Shown one piece after another: positions 8,602 to 16,582 of a stretch of 40,073 nucleotides of DNA. The position numbers were made by a program, and so were the translations under genes. The notes beneath the pieces were generated by a model, which saw nothing but the letters and a program-made list of their open reading frames with translations, did no database searches and was not told the DNA's origin. This stretch comes from Clostridia bacterium (GTDB lineage Bacteria; Bacillota; Clostridia; Christensenellales; Aristaeellaceae): contig JAFYQB010000087.1 of the NCBI GenBank assembly GCA_017547285.1, positions 1 to 40,073 of the forward strand, written 5' to 3'. Numbering within the stretch: position 1 is the first letter of the stretch; each line of letters starts with the position of its first letter.

Positions 8602-10890
8602 ATGCTGAAAATCCTGTCCGTTATGATGGCTGTTGTGCTGCTTTGCACAGGCCTTCAGCCTGCTTTGGCGAAGGAACTGGCTGTTGGCAAGGATTTGATC
8701 GTCTATGGCGACAGTATTGAACTGGTGCCGGATGTTGAAAACATTACAAAGTACAGAATTCAAGGAAACAATAGAAAATTCAATTTAGATAATGATTGGC
8801 CGGAAGGCGAGACAAGCTACGTTTTTTCCATGCTTGTTGGTGCAAAATATGGTGTTGAATACAATGTTGACTTTGTAGTCAATGGACCCAGTGAGCAGGA
8901 TTACCGCGTTGAGTTCAGAAAGCAAGATGAACTTCAAGGCGCGTTGGATAACGGTTCTATATGCGTAGTGTACCATGGTGCAGACGGAAATAAGTCTTCT
9001 GGCAAACGGCTTCCGAGTCAGAAAAAAGGGGAACCTTTTTCTGCTGAAATTACTCATATCAGTTTCCATGAATATGCCAGTAAAGATGGGTTTGTTTATA
9101 GAACCGTTATCATTCCTGATTCACTGCAGGTAAAAAGCGGAGACAAGGCGCTGGAGCTTGATCCGGAAGCGGGTTTGGGTCTTTACAAGGTTCCCAGTGG
9201 AAATGTATTGGAGTATATCACTGTGGTTCCGGCTTCCGAAGCCACTGAGACCGAACAGCCTTCCGAAATCACCGAGACTGAAGAGACCGAACAGTCCTCC
9301 GAAACCACTGAGACTGCTGAGCCCGAACAGCCTTCCGAAACCAGCGAGGTTGAAGAGTCCGAACAGCCTTCCGAAACCAGCGAGGTTGAAGAGTCCGAAC
9401 AGCCTTCCGAAACCACTGAGACTGCCGAGCCCGAACAGCCTTCCGAAACCAGCGAGGTTGAAGAGTCCGAACAGCCTTCCGAAACCACTGAGACTGCTGA
9501 GCCCGAACAGTCTTCCGAAACCACCGAGGTTGATGAACCCGAACAGTCTTCCGAAACCAGCGAGGATGAGGAGTCCGAACAGCCTTCCGAAACCAGCGAG
9601 GTTGAGGAGTCCGAACAGTCTTCCGAAACCACCGAGGTTGAAGAGCCCGAACAGTCTTCCGAAACCAGCGAGGTTGAGGAGCCCGAACAGTCTTCTGAAA
9701 CCACCGGGGTTGAAGAGCCCGAACAGCCTTCCGAAACCACCGAGGTTGAGGAGCCTGAACCGTCTTCTGAAGCAAACGCTGCCCAGCCGGTTGAGATCGC
9801 TCAGGAAGAAGAGGAAACCGATAGCATTATGCTTGTGCGTATCCCGAGTTCTTCCACCGATGTAGATCCCGGAAGTTCTGCATTTTCTCAATCTTCAACT
9901 GGCGGTTCCGCAACGATGAGCAATGCGACTTTGGTCAGTGAAACTGAAGCGATTGACGAAACTGCTGAGGAAGCTGTGACTGAACCGGCTGACGAAACTG
10001 CTGAGGAAGCTGTGACTGAACCGGCTGACGAAACTGCCGAGGAAGCTGTGACCGAACCGGCTGACGAAACTGCCGAGGATGCTGTGACTGAACCGGCTGA
10101 CGAAACTGCCGAGAATGCTGTGACTGAACCGGCTGACGAAACTGCCGAGGAAGCTGTGACCGAACCGGCTGACGAAACCGCCGAGGAAGCTGTGACTGAA
10201 CCGGCTGACGAAACTGCCGAGAATGCTGTGACTGAACCGGCTGACGAAACTGCCGAGGAAGCTGTGACCGAACCGGCTGACGAAACTGCCGAGGAAACTG
10301 TGACCGAACCGGCTGATGAAACCGACGAGGATGCTGTAACCGTATCGGCTGACGAAATTGCCGAGGAAACTGTGACCGAACCGGCTGACGAAACCGACGA
10401 GACTGCTGTGGCCGTACCGGCAGACGAAACCACCGATACTGCCGCAAAGGCAGATGTCGAGTCTGTAGAAACAGTAACGGAAATGCCTTCCGCTACGCCT
10501 ACGGTCACGTCGACTCCCACGGCTACGCCGACCATCACCCCCACCCCCGAACCCACCCCCACGGTAACGGCAACTCCTGTTGTTACCTCCGAACCGACTA
10601 CCGAACCGACCGCTGCTCCCACTGCTGAACCCACGCCCGAACCCACCCCCGAAGAAACTGCCGCGCCCGTTCCTGCCGAGGAAAGCAATCATCTGACGCC
10701 CATGTTTAACGGCGAAAAGGGCGTGCTGGCGCTGGGCGTTCTGACGATTGTGGGCCTGCTGGGCCTGGGGCTGGCGCTGATCCGCCTGAGTAGGGTCAAT
10801 GCGCTGATCCGTCAGGAGAGAAAGCGGATCGCCGAGGACGAAGGCGAGGCAACCCTGCCGGTAAATAAGAAAGAGAGAAGGAAAAAATAA
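8602..10890 (+). CDS. Single-pass exported protein with long acidic repeat stalk
   Basis: 762 residues. A signal peptide ends at about residue 24 (ALA), followed by an ectodomain of about 190 residues that I do not recognise. Then come two different arrays of 12-residue repeats: about 14 of E-Q-(P/S)-S-E-T-T/S-E-V-E-E-P/S type and about 13 of ADETAEEAVTEP type. A Pro-Thr linker, a transmembrane helix (about 710-732) and a short basic cytoplasmic tail containing EATLPV follow. The stalk is strongly acidic and probably extends across the cell wall. The DNA coding the N-terminal ectodomain is visibly more AT-rich than its surroundings. RBS cggaggg precedes the start. Its stop codon overlaps the ATG of the PP2C gene by one base, arguing for coupled translation and a shared pathway. 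Possible sensor or surface component; function unknown. Confidence 0.88.
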   Translation: MLKILSVMMAVVLLCTGLQPALAKELAVGKDLIVYGDSIELVPDVENITKYRIQGNNRKFNLDNDWPEGETSYVFSMLVGAKYGVEYNVDFVVNGPSEQDYRVEFRKQDELQGALDNGSICVVYHGADGNKSSGKRLPSQKKGEPFSAEITHISFHEYASKDGFVYRTVIIPDSLQVKSGDKALELDPEAGLGLYKVPSGNVLEYITVVPASEATETEQPSEITETEETEQSSETTETAEPEQPSETSEVEESEQPSETSEVEESEQPSETTETAEPEQPSETSEVEESEQPSETTETAEPEQSSETTEVDEPEQSSETSEDEESEQPSETSEVEESEQSSETTEVEEPEQSSETSEVEEPEQSSETTGVEEPEQPSETTEVEEPEPSSEANAAQPVEIAQEEEETDSIMLVRIPSSSTDVDPGSSAFSQSSTGGSATMSNATLVSETEAIDETAEEAVTEPADETAEEAVTEPADETAEEAVTEPADETAEDAVTEPADETAENAVTEPADETAEEAVTEPADETAEEAVTEPADETAENAVTEPADETAEEAVTEPADETAEETVTEPADETDEDAVTVSADEIAEETVTEPADETDETAVAVPADETTDTAAKADVESVETVTEMPSATPTVTSTPTATPTITPTPEPTPTVTATPVVTSEPTTEPTAAPTAEPTPEPTPEETAAPVPAEESNHLTPMFNGEKGVLALGVLTIVGLLGLGLALIRLSRVNALIRQERKRIAEDEGEATLPVNKKERRKK
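9240..9770 (+). repeat. 36-bp tandem repeats, Glu/Ser/Thr-rich
   Basis: About fourteen imperfect 36-bp units encode EQPSETSEVEES-type repeats in the extracellular stalk. Alternation between SETT and SETS forms suggests a higher-order duplication of unit pairs. Confidence 0.9.
9952..10430 (+). repeat. 36-bp tandem repeats, ADETAEEAVTEP type
   Basis: About thirteen 36-bp units encode a second, unrelated 12-residue acidic repeat. Copies are nearly identical in the middle and degenerate toward the 3' end, as expected of an array that expands from the centre. Confidence 0.92.
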
Positions 10891-11822
10891 TGGCTGTTAA
10901 ACTGTTGGCTTCTGCATGCAGCGATAAAGGCTGCGTACGAAAGAACAACGAGGATAGCTTTTGTCTCAATGGCCATTACCTGAGGCGCGAGCAGATGGAC
11001 GAAGGCGGCTTGTTCAGGTGCCATGCCGTTCCCTATTCGCTGTTTGCTGTTTGCGACGGCATGGGCGGCGAGGAAGCCGGCGAAGAGGCCTCTCTGCTGT
11101 CTGTAATGCGCTGTGCGGAAAGCCTTGCCTCCGGCGAAAACCTGTATGACCGTGAACGGCTGATCTATTTTATGCGTTCCGGCTGCGAAGCCGTGTACGG
11201 CCAGGCAAGACAGCGCGGCAATCACTCCGGCGCCACCATGGCGCTGCTGGTTGCGGCCAAGGAACGGCTGCGCATCGCCAATATGGGCGACAGCCGCATC
11301 TACCACCTGCACGGCGGCGCCATGAAGCAGCTCTCGCTGGATCATACCGAAATGCAGAAACTGCTTTCGCAGGGCCTGATCACCCCGGAACAGGTAAAAA
11401 CCCATCCCAAGCGGCATATGATCTACCAGTACTGGGGCATGCCGCTGGACCGTGCGCCGTTCCTGCCCTATATTTCCACCTCCATTCCGTACCACAATCA
11501 CGACCGATTCCTGCTGTGCAGCGACGGTCTGACGGACATGCTCACCAACCAGCAGATCGCCGCAGTGCTTGCCGCGCATCAGCCGGTGGAATGGATTGCC
11601 GAAACGCTGGTGCGCCAGGCCAAGGAACACGGCGGAAGAGACAACGTGACCGTTGTGGTTGTGGAAGTTGTGATGGACAACGAAAACGAAGCGCCGGAAA
11701 AAACGGTCAACATTCAGGAACTGTACAAGAGCCGCAAATGGCTGCGCTGCCTGATGGCGCTGCTGGGCTCGCTGAATTTGTACCTGCTGTTGGAGTGGGT
11801 GGATCTGCTGTTCCTGAAATAA
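10890..11822 (+). CDS. PP2C-family Ser/Thr phosphatase with C-terminal membrane anchor
   Basis: 310 residues. All main PP2C metal-binding motifs are present in order: NNEDSF near residue 20, CDGMGG near 55, GDSRIY, SDGLTD near 210 and GGRDNVT near 250. It should therefore be an active Mn/Mg-dependent phosphoprotein phosphatase. Bacterial PP2C enzymes normally reverse the action of Hanks-type kinases, and the kinase is the next gene. Unlike many stand-alone PP2Cs it ends in a hydrophobic helix (about 285-308) after a basic stretch, so the catalytic domain is held at the inner face of the membrane close to the FHA proteins. The ATG shares its A with the preceding stop codon. A threonine in EKTVNIQ just before the anchor could itself be a phosphosite (speculative). 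Confidence 0.95.
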   Translation: MAVKLLASACSDKGCVRKNNEDSFCLNGHYLRREQMDEGGLFRCHAVPYSLFAVCDGMGGEEAGEEASLLSVMRCAESLASGENLYDRERLIYFMRSGCEAVYGQARQRGNHSGATMALLVAAKERLRIANMGDSRIYHLHGGAMKQLSLDHTEMQKLLSQGLITPEQVKTHPKRHMIYQYWGMPLDRAPFLPYISTSIPYHNHDRFLLCSDGLTDMLTNQQIAAVLAAHQPVEWIAETLVRQAKEHGGRDNVTVVVVEVVMDNENEAPEKTVNIQELYKSRKWLRCLMALLGSLNLYLLLEWVDLLFLK

Positions 11823-11847
11823 ACAATAACGCGGGAGTGAACACGGA

Positions 11848-14800
11848 ATGGCCCCTAAGGAAGACGCAAACAAGGCAAGAGAGCGTAAAGAGCAAAAAGT
11901 GAAAACGTACCTGCCGCGTCTGGGGGATGGCCAATGGCAGATGGACGATCTGATTGGCAAGGGCGGCAACGCCTCTGTTTTCCGTGTGTACCGCGGAAGC
12001 GGACGCAACAAAATTGAAAAGGCAGTCAAGCTGATATCGATCGATACGCGCTATGTGGATCTGGCCGTCTGGGGCGTGCGCCTTCAGCGCGGCGAGATCT
12101 CGCTGGAAGAATACCAGAAAAACGCGTGGAACGCCCTGAACGATACCATTCCCGAACTGCGTTTCATGGCCATGCTGTCCGCCAGCCCCAATGTGCTGGC
12201 TTATGAGGACTATCTGTTTTTTGAAACAGAAGAGGATCACCAGTGGAACGTTATGATCCTCATGGATATGCTCAAGCCGCTCAACCAGCACCTCACCAGA
12301 CCCGGCGCCAGCCAGCTGGATGTGCTGCAGATGTGGCGCGATATGGGCATGGTGCTGCAGCTGTGCGCTCAGTTCAGCGTTCTGCATCTGGATATCAAGG
12401 ACGCCAACATTCTGGTCACCGAGGACGGCCGCTACAAGCTGATCGACTGGGGCCAGGCCTGCTACCGTTCGGAGATCGTCCGTCTGGTCAGGGAGCACAA
12501 GTCCGTGCGCAAAGGCACGGAAAGCTACATGGCACCGGAGGTGTTCAACAGCAACCCGCCCGTGGCCTATGACGAGCGCGCCGACCAGTACAGTCTGGGT
12601 CTGGTAGCCTATTACTACTTCAACAACATGCGTCTGCCTTTTGCAGACAAACCCTGGGGCCAGCTTTCGGAAAGCGAACGCACCCAGATCAAACAGCGCC
12701 GCGTAAACGGTATGGAACCGCTGCCCCGCCCGGAAGGTCTGGCGGAGGATATCTGGCAGGTGCTGCAGCGCACCTGTGCGCATCAGCCCGCACACCGCTA
12801 TTCCAGCGCGGCGGAAATGGTTCATGCCATTGATATCCTGATTGCCGCCCGCGCCAAAAAAACCAGCAAGGGCGGCGGCAAGGGATTGATGCTGGGCCTG
12901 GCGGCAGCGCTGGTGGTGGCAGGTACGGTTGGCGTACTGATGGCTATCGGCGGGGATGAAGGCGCTCAAACGCCCGTTCCTCCTTCCGTTACCGCTCCGA
13001 AAACTGCAACAGCCGTTCCCGAAACGCCGGTTCCCGAGACGCCCGTCCCCGAAACCCCGGTTCCTGTTACAGCGGTTCCCGAAACGCCTACCCCCACTCC
13101 GTCTCCCACGTTTACACCTGCGCCTACTCCCACGCCCGAAATCACCCCCACGCCTACCCCCAGTCCCACGCCCACGCCTACGAAGCGTCCTGCTCCGGCG
13201 GAACAGCTGAGTGTGGTTATGGAGCCTGTCTTATTGCCTAACGGCTATCTGGATCTGCGCCAAACGGACAAGCTGACTCTCACTGTCAGCGGCGAGGCAG
13301 ACCGGGAAGTGGTATTGTGGCTGAACGGCGAGAAACTCGATAACGTTATGCTGGAGGCTGGCGGCTGCATCTTTGAATTTGACACCTCACACTGGCCGCA
13401 GCATCAGCCCATTGAACTGCGGGTGCATTACGCAGAATCCGATGATGACCGTCTGGATTTTGCTCAGACTGTTCTTGTGGACCGCGAGGTCGAGTCCCCT
13501 GTACTGACCTGTGAACTGGATGCGAAGACCACGTTCCTGACCGGTACTGCGGAACCGAACGGCGCGGTATATGCGGTTATCAATCATGGCGAACGTTACA
13601 GCGGCATGCTCAATGAGGACGGCGAATTCCGCATTGATCTGCCCCTGCTGAAGGCCGGAGATACGATTGAAGTGATCGTTGAGGATATTGCCGGCAATCA
13701 GGCCTCTGTAACAGAAAAGGTTCGCGAAGCCCGCGATACCATCGCTCTGGACGAGCTGCCGGCATATGTGAATCCCGCTCAGCCGCTGCTGCTTTCCGGC
13801 CGTGCCGCTGCCAATGCACAGCTGAACGTGCAGTGGTCTGTCCAAAACGAAGTTTACGAAATGACCGTTCCCGTGGCGGGCAACGGCACCTGGCAGTGCG
13901 AGCTGGACTGCTCCAGGGCCCAGAACCTTGCCGCCATCAGCATTCAGGTCAACTATGCCGACAGGCAGGATACGTCTTATCAGCAGACCGCTCAGGTGAA
14001 GGCCAAGGTGCTGGCTGAAAGCATGCTCAACGACCTGAGCATCCAGCCTGCGCTGATCAGGGACCGTTACCTGAACCTGAAGGAAGGCAGCAAGATCGCC
14101 TTCAGCGGTCAGGGTGAACCGGATCTGACGCTGATCGTCCTTCGTGACGGTCAGGAGGCCGCACGTACGCTGACCGACGCCAGGGGCAGATGGTCCGTTG
14201 AAATGGATACCGCGGCATGGCCGCAGAACGAAGAGATCAGCCTGGTATTCCACTACGAAATGGATACCGAAGGCAGGCTGGACGACAGCCTGACGCTGAT
14301 TGCGGATACCGAAACCAGCGAACCCAGGGTTCTTGATCCGCTGAATGAAAATACTGAAATCCTGCAGGGCGTTGTGGAGCAGGATGCGATCGTAACGGCT
14401 GTTTTGAACGGTCAGGACTGCCCTGTGAGCACGAGCGGCGGAACGTTTATTATGTCGCTGCCCATGCTGCACGCAGGCGATACCCTGGTGCTGACCAGCA
14501 CGGACGAAGCCGGCAACACCGCTTCCAAAACCATGACCGTAGAGGTTGGCAGCCGCGATGAGATCCGCCTGAACAGCCTGCCGGATGTGATCCGCCCGCA
14601 GGATCCCCTTGCTGTGAGCGGCCATTCCGCCGCGAACCGCGAAGTGCTGGTGCAGTGGACCATCGGCAAAGAGAACGGAGAAACCGTGCTTCTTGCCGAT
14701 GCGGACGGCGCGTGGGCGTATACGCTTGACTGCAGCAGCGCGCAGCATCTGTCTGCCGTGCGCGTCACCGTTGGCTATGCGGACGGCAAGACCCCCGAAC

Positions 14801-16485
14801 TCAACCAAAAAGCAGAAGTATCCATCGACGCGCAGTGCGCGCTGGATACCGACAGCTTCACTTATACCGAACAGATGACCCGCATCGCCGGCAATACAGA
14901 CCCCGGCGCGCGCGTAATACTTCAGACGCCGGACGCACGAAACAGTGTGACGGCGGATGGAAAGGGACAGTTCGTCTTTGACAATGTCCGGCTGACTGCG
15001 GGCAGCTCCTTTGAGTTGATCGCCGAGGACGGCGTTGGCAACACGACGCAGCTCCCGTACAGCGTGCAGGCGGGCGAACGTGCGCAGATCACCGTGGAAC
15101 TGCCGGAAGCAGAGAACGGCTACCTGAACGCACAGGCGGATCAGCTGACTGTGCGCGGCGCCGCTCAGGCGGAGCTGCCTGTGCTGGTAACGGTTGCAGG
15201 CAGGGAGCACAAGGTCATGACGGCTCCGGACGGTACTTATGAGCTGATCCTGTCTGCCGATGCGCTGCAGCCGGGCGAAGTGAACATCACCGCCGCCTAC
15301 GCCGACGGCTTCTGCGCCGAATGCGCCGCCAGCGCACAGCTTGAAAGGGATGTAACGCCGCCTGAAATGGTGATCGATAAGTTGATGGGCGATCACGAAC
15401 TGGAATGCACAGAAAAAGTGATCGCCGGCTATACCGATCCCGGCGCTATGGTAACGATCAATGTGGACGGCCGGGAAAAGACCAGGCAGGCTGATGCGGA
15501 AGGCTCTTTCGCATTTGAAGAAGAGCTGATCGCAGGCCAGCGGATTATGCTGACGGCAGAGGATGGCGCGGGCAACCTTCAGACGATGACCATCACGGTC
15601 ACCGAGGAAGTCAACGATGTGCGCATCCACATCACCCGTCCCGAAGCGAATGAGCGCATTGTCAACGGCGCGTTTGGCGCAAAACTGGCGATCCTTCAGA
15701 ACGGCAGCTCACAGTTCTTCTACAGGATCGAGCAGGATGGACAGACGCTGGTCGAATCCACCATTGCAGGCGCTCAGATCGTAGAAATGAGAGCGTCTGA
15801 GAAGGCAAAGGAAGAGGCACGGTATACCGGATTGAAAGGGTATTATGATGGTTATAATGCCAGAATATCCCGCAAGCTGCCCGGTTTGCCGTTCGGCGAG
15901 CTTATTTTGTCCGTATACTTGAACAACCCCGACGGCGATCCCGTTCTTCTGGATACTGTGCCTTTTGTCAATGAAGCTCCGCCTGAAATTGATGGAGTGG
16001 ACGATGAGGAAGACAGCAACAAGGTGACGGAATATCAAGATACATACTTGACCGACAACTATGCCTTTGGACTGGATGAATGGAAGACGGATACCTTCGC
16101 ACCCTCGCAGGTTTATATGACGGCCTGGATGTGGCGAGGCAACAGTACCGAAAGCCACAGTTTGCAGTTTGAGATCGATGGCGTGCGCTACACGAGTGAA
16201 AGCTTGAAGGCTGCCGGAGGCGAACTGGAAGAAGTGTATACCAAACGTGATGTAATCACAGAAAACGCAGGCCGGGAAATGCCGGACATCAAGCCGGATA
16301 TTCGCAAAGCAGGCGAGATCATCATGTTGGATCTGTCCTTCCTGGGCGAAGGTACGCACGATTTGAAGATCATTCACGTTCACAATACGGAACACACGCA
16401 CTTCGCCAGCAGACGCATCAAACTCTCCAGCGCCGTAGAGGTGCAGACCGATTTGATCGAGCAGCTGAAAAACCAATGGAAATAA
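11848..16485 (+). CDS. Transmembrane Ser/Thr protein kinase with giant Ig-like ectodomain
   Basis: 1545 residues. The cytoplasmic kinase domain (about 25-335) has the Gly loop IGKGGNASVF, the AVK lysine (about 60), a C-helix Glu in PELRFMAML, HLDIKDANIL (about 180), IDWG in place of DFG (about 202), and MAPEV. Catalytic Lys, Asp, Asn and metal Asp are all present, so activity is expected, but HRD is HLD (non-RD type). A transmembrane helix (about 348-367) and a Pro-Thr linker follow. The ectodomain of about 1090 residues alternates two beta modules: a G-x-x-x-P-G-A/DGxF/AGDT/AGN Ig-like repeat (at least four) and an LLPNGYLDL-type module (three). The final 250 residues differ and are less GC-rich. 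Inferred to sense an envelope or contact cue and phosphorylate the neighbouring FHA proteins. Kinase-TM-ectodomain topology recalls EssB/YukC, a pseudokinase of T7SSb. Confidence 0.93.
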   Translation: MAPKEDANKARERKEQKVKTYLPRLGDGQWQMDDLIGKGGNASVFRVYRGSGRNKIEKAVKLISIDTRYVDLAVWGVRLQRGEISLEEYQKNAWNALNDTIPELRFMAMLSASPNVLAYEDYLFFETEEDHQWNVMILMDMLKPLNQHLTRPGASQLDVLQMWRDMGMVLQLCAQFSVLHLDIKDANILVTEDGRYKLIDWGQACYRSEIVRLVREHKSVRKGTESYMAPEVFNSNPPVAYDERADQYSLGLVAYYYFNNMRLPFADKPWGQLSESERTQIKQRRVNGMEPLPRPEGLAEDIWQVLQRTCAHQPAHRYSSAAEMVHAIDILIAARAKKTSKGGGKGLMLGLAAALVVAGTVGVLMAIGGDEGAQTPVPPSVTAPKTATAVPETPVPETPVPETPVPVTAVPETPTPTPSPTFTPAPTPTPEITPTPTPSPTPTPTKRPAPAEQLSVVMEPVLLPNGYLDLRQTDKLTLTVSGEADREVVLWLNGEKLDNVMLEAGGCIFEFDTSHWPQHQPIELRVHYAESDDDRLDFAQTVLVDREVESPVLTCELDAKTTFLTGTAEPNGAVYAVINHGERYSGMLNEDGEFRIDLPLLKAGDTIEVIVEDIAGNQASVTEKVREARDTIALDELPAYVNPAQPLLLSGRAAANAQLNVQWSVQNEVYEMTVPVAGNGTWQCELDCSRAQNLAAISIQVNYADRQDTSYQQTAQVKAKVLAESMLNDLSIQPALIRDRYLNLKEGSKIAFSGQGEPDLTLIVLRDGQEAARTLTDARGRWSVEMDTAAWPQNEEISLVFHYEMDTEGRLDDSLTLIADTETSEPRVLDPLNENTEILQGVVEQDAIVTAVLNGQDCPVSTSGGTFIMSLPMLHAGDTLVLTSTDEAGNTASKTMTVEVGSRDEIRLNSLPDVIRPQDPLAVSGHSAANREVLVQWTIGKENGETVLLADADGAWAYTLDCSSAQHLSAVRVTVGYADGKTPELNQKAEVSIDAQCALDTDSFTYTEQMTRIAGNTDPGARVILQTPDARNSVTADGKGQFVFDNVRLTAGSSFELIAEDGVGNTTQLPYSVQAGERAQITVELPEAENGYLNAQADQLTVRGAAQAELPVLVTVAGREHKVMTAPDGTYELILSADALQPGEVNITAAYADGFCAECAASAQLERDVTPPEMVIDKLMGDHELECTEKVIAGYTDPGAMVTINVDGREKTRQADAEGSFAFEEELIAGQRIMLTAEDGAGNLQTMTITVTEEVNDVRIHITRPEANERIVNGAFGAKLAILQNGSSQFFYRIEQDGQTLVESTIAGAQIVEMRASEKAKEEARYTGLKGYYDGYNARISRKLPGLPFGELILSVYLNNPDGDPVLLDTVPFVNEAPPEIDGVDDEEDSNKVTEYQDTYLTDNYAFGLDEWKTDTFAPSQVYMTAWMWRGNSTESHSLQFEIDGVRYTSESLKAAGGELEEVYTKRDVITENAGREMPDIKPDIRKAGEIIMLDLSFLGEGTHDLKIIHVHNTEHTHFASRRIKLSSAVEVQTDLIEQLKNQWK

Positions 16486-16526
16486 CCGGCAGGGCGCAAG
16501 CTGCTGCTGAAAAGCACGGAGGGGTC

Positions 16527-16554
16527 CTCCGGCGGAGAAAAACCGCCGCCGGAG
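16527..16554 (+). other. GC-rich hairpin in kinase-essC gap
   Basis: Nine bases at 16527-16535 (ctccggcgg) pair perfectly with 16546-16554 across a 10-base loop in the 97-bp gap. No T-run follows, so it is not a standard terminator. The essC start lies 29 bases further. It may tune read-through or mRNA processing within the operon. Confidence 0.55.
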
Positions 16555-16582
16555 CGCTCCGGCAAGAAAGGGAGTACAAAGC

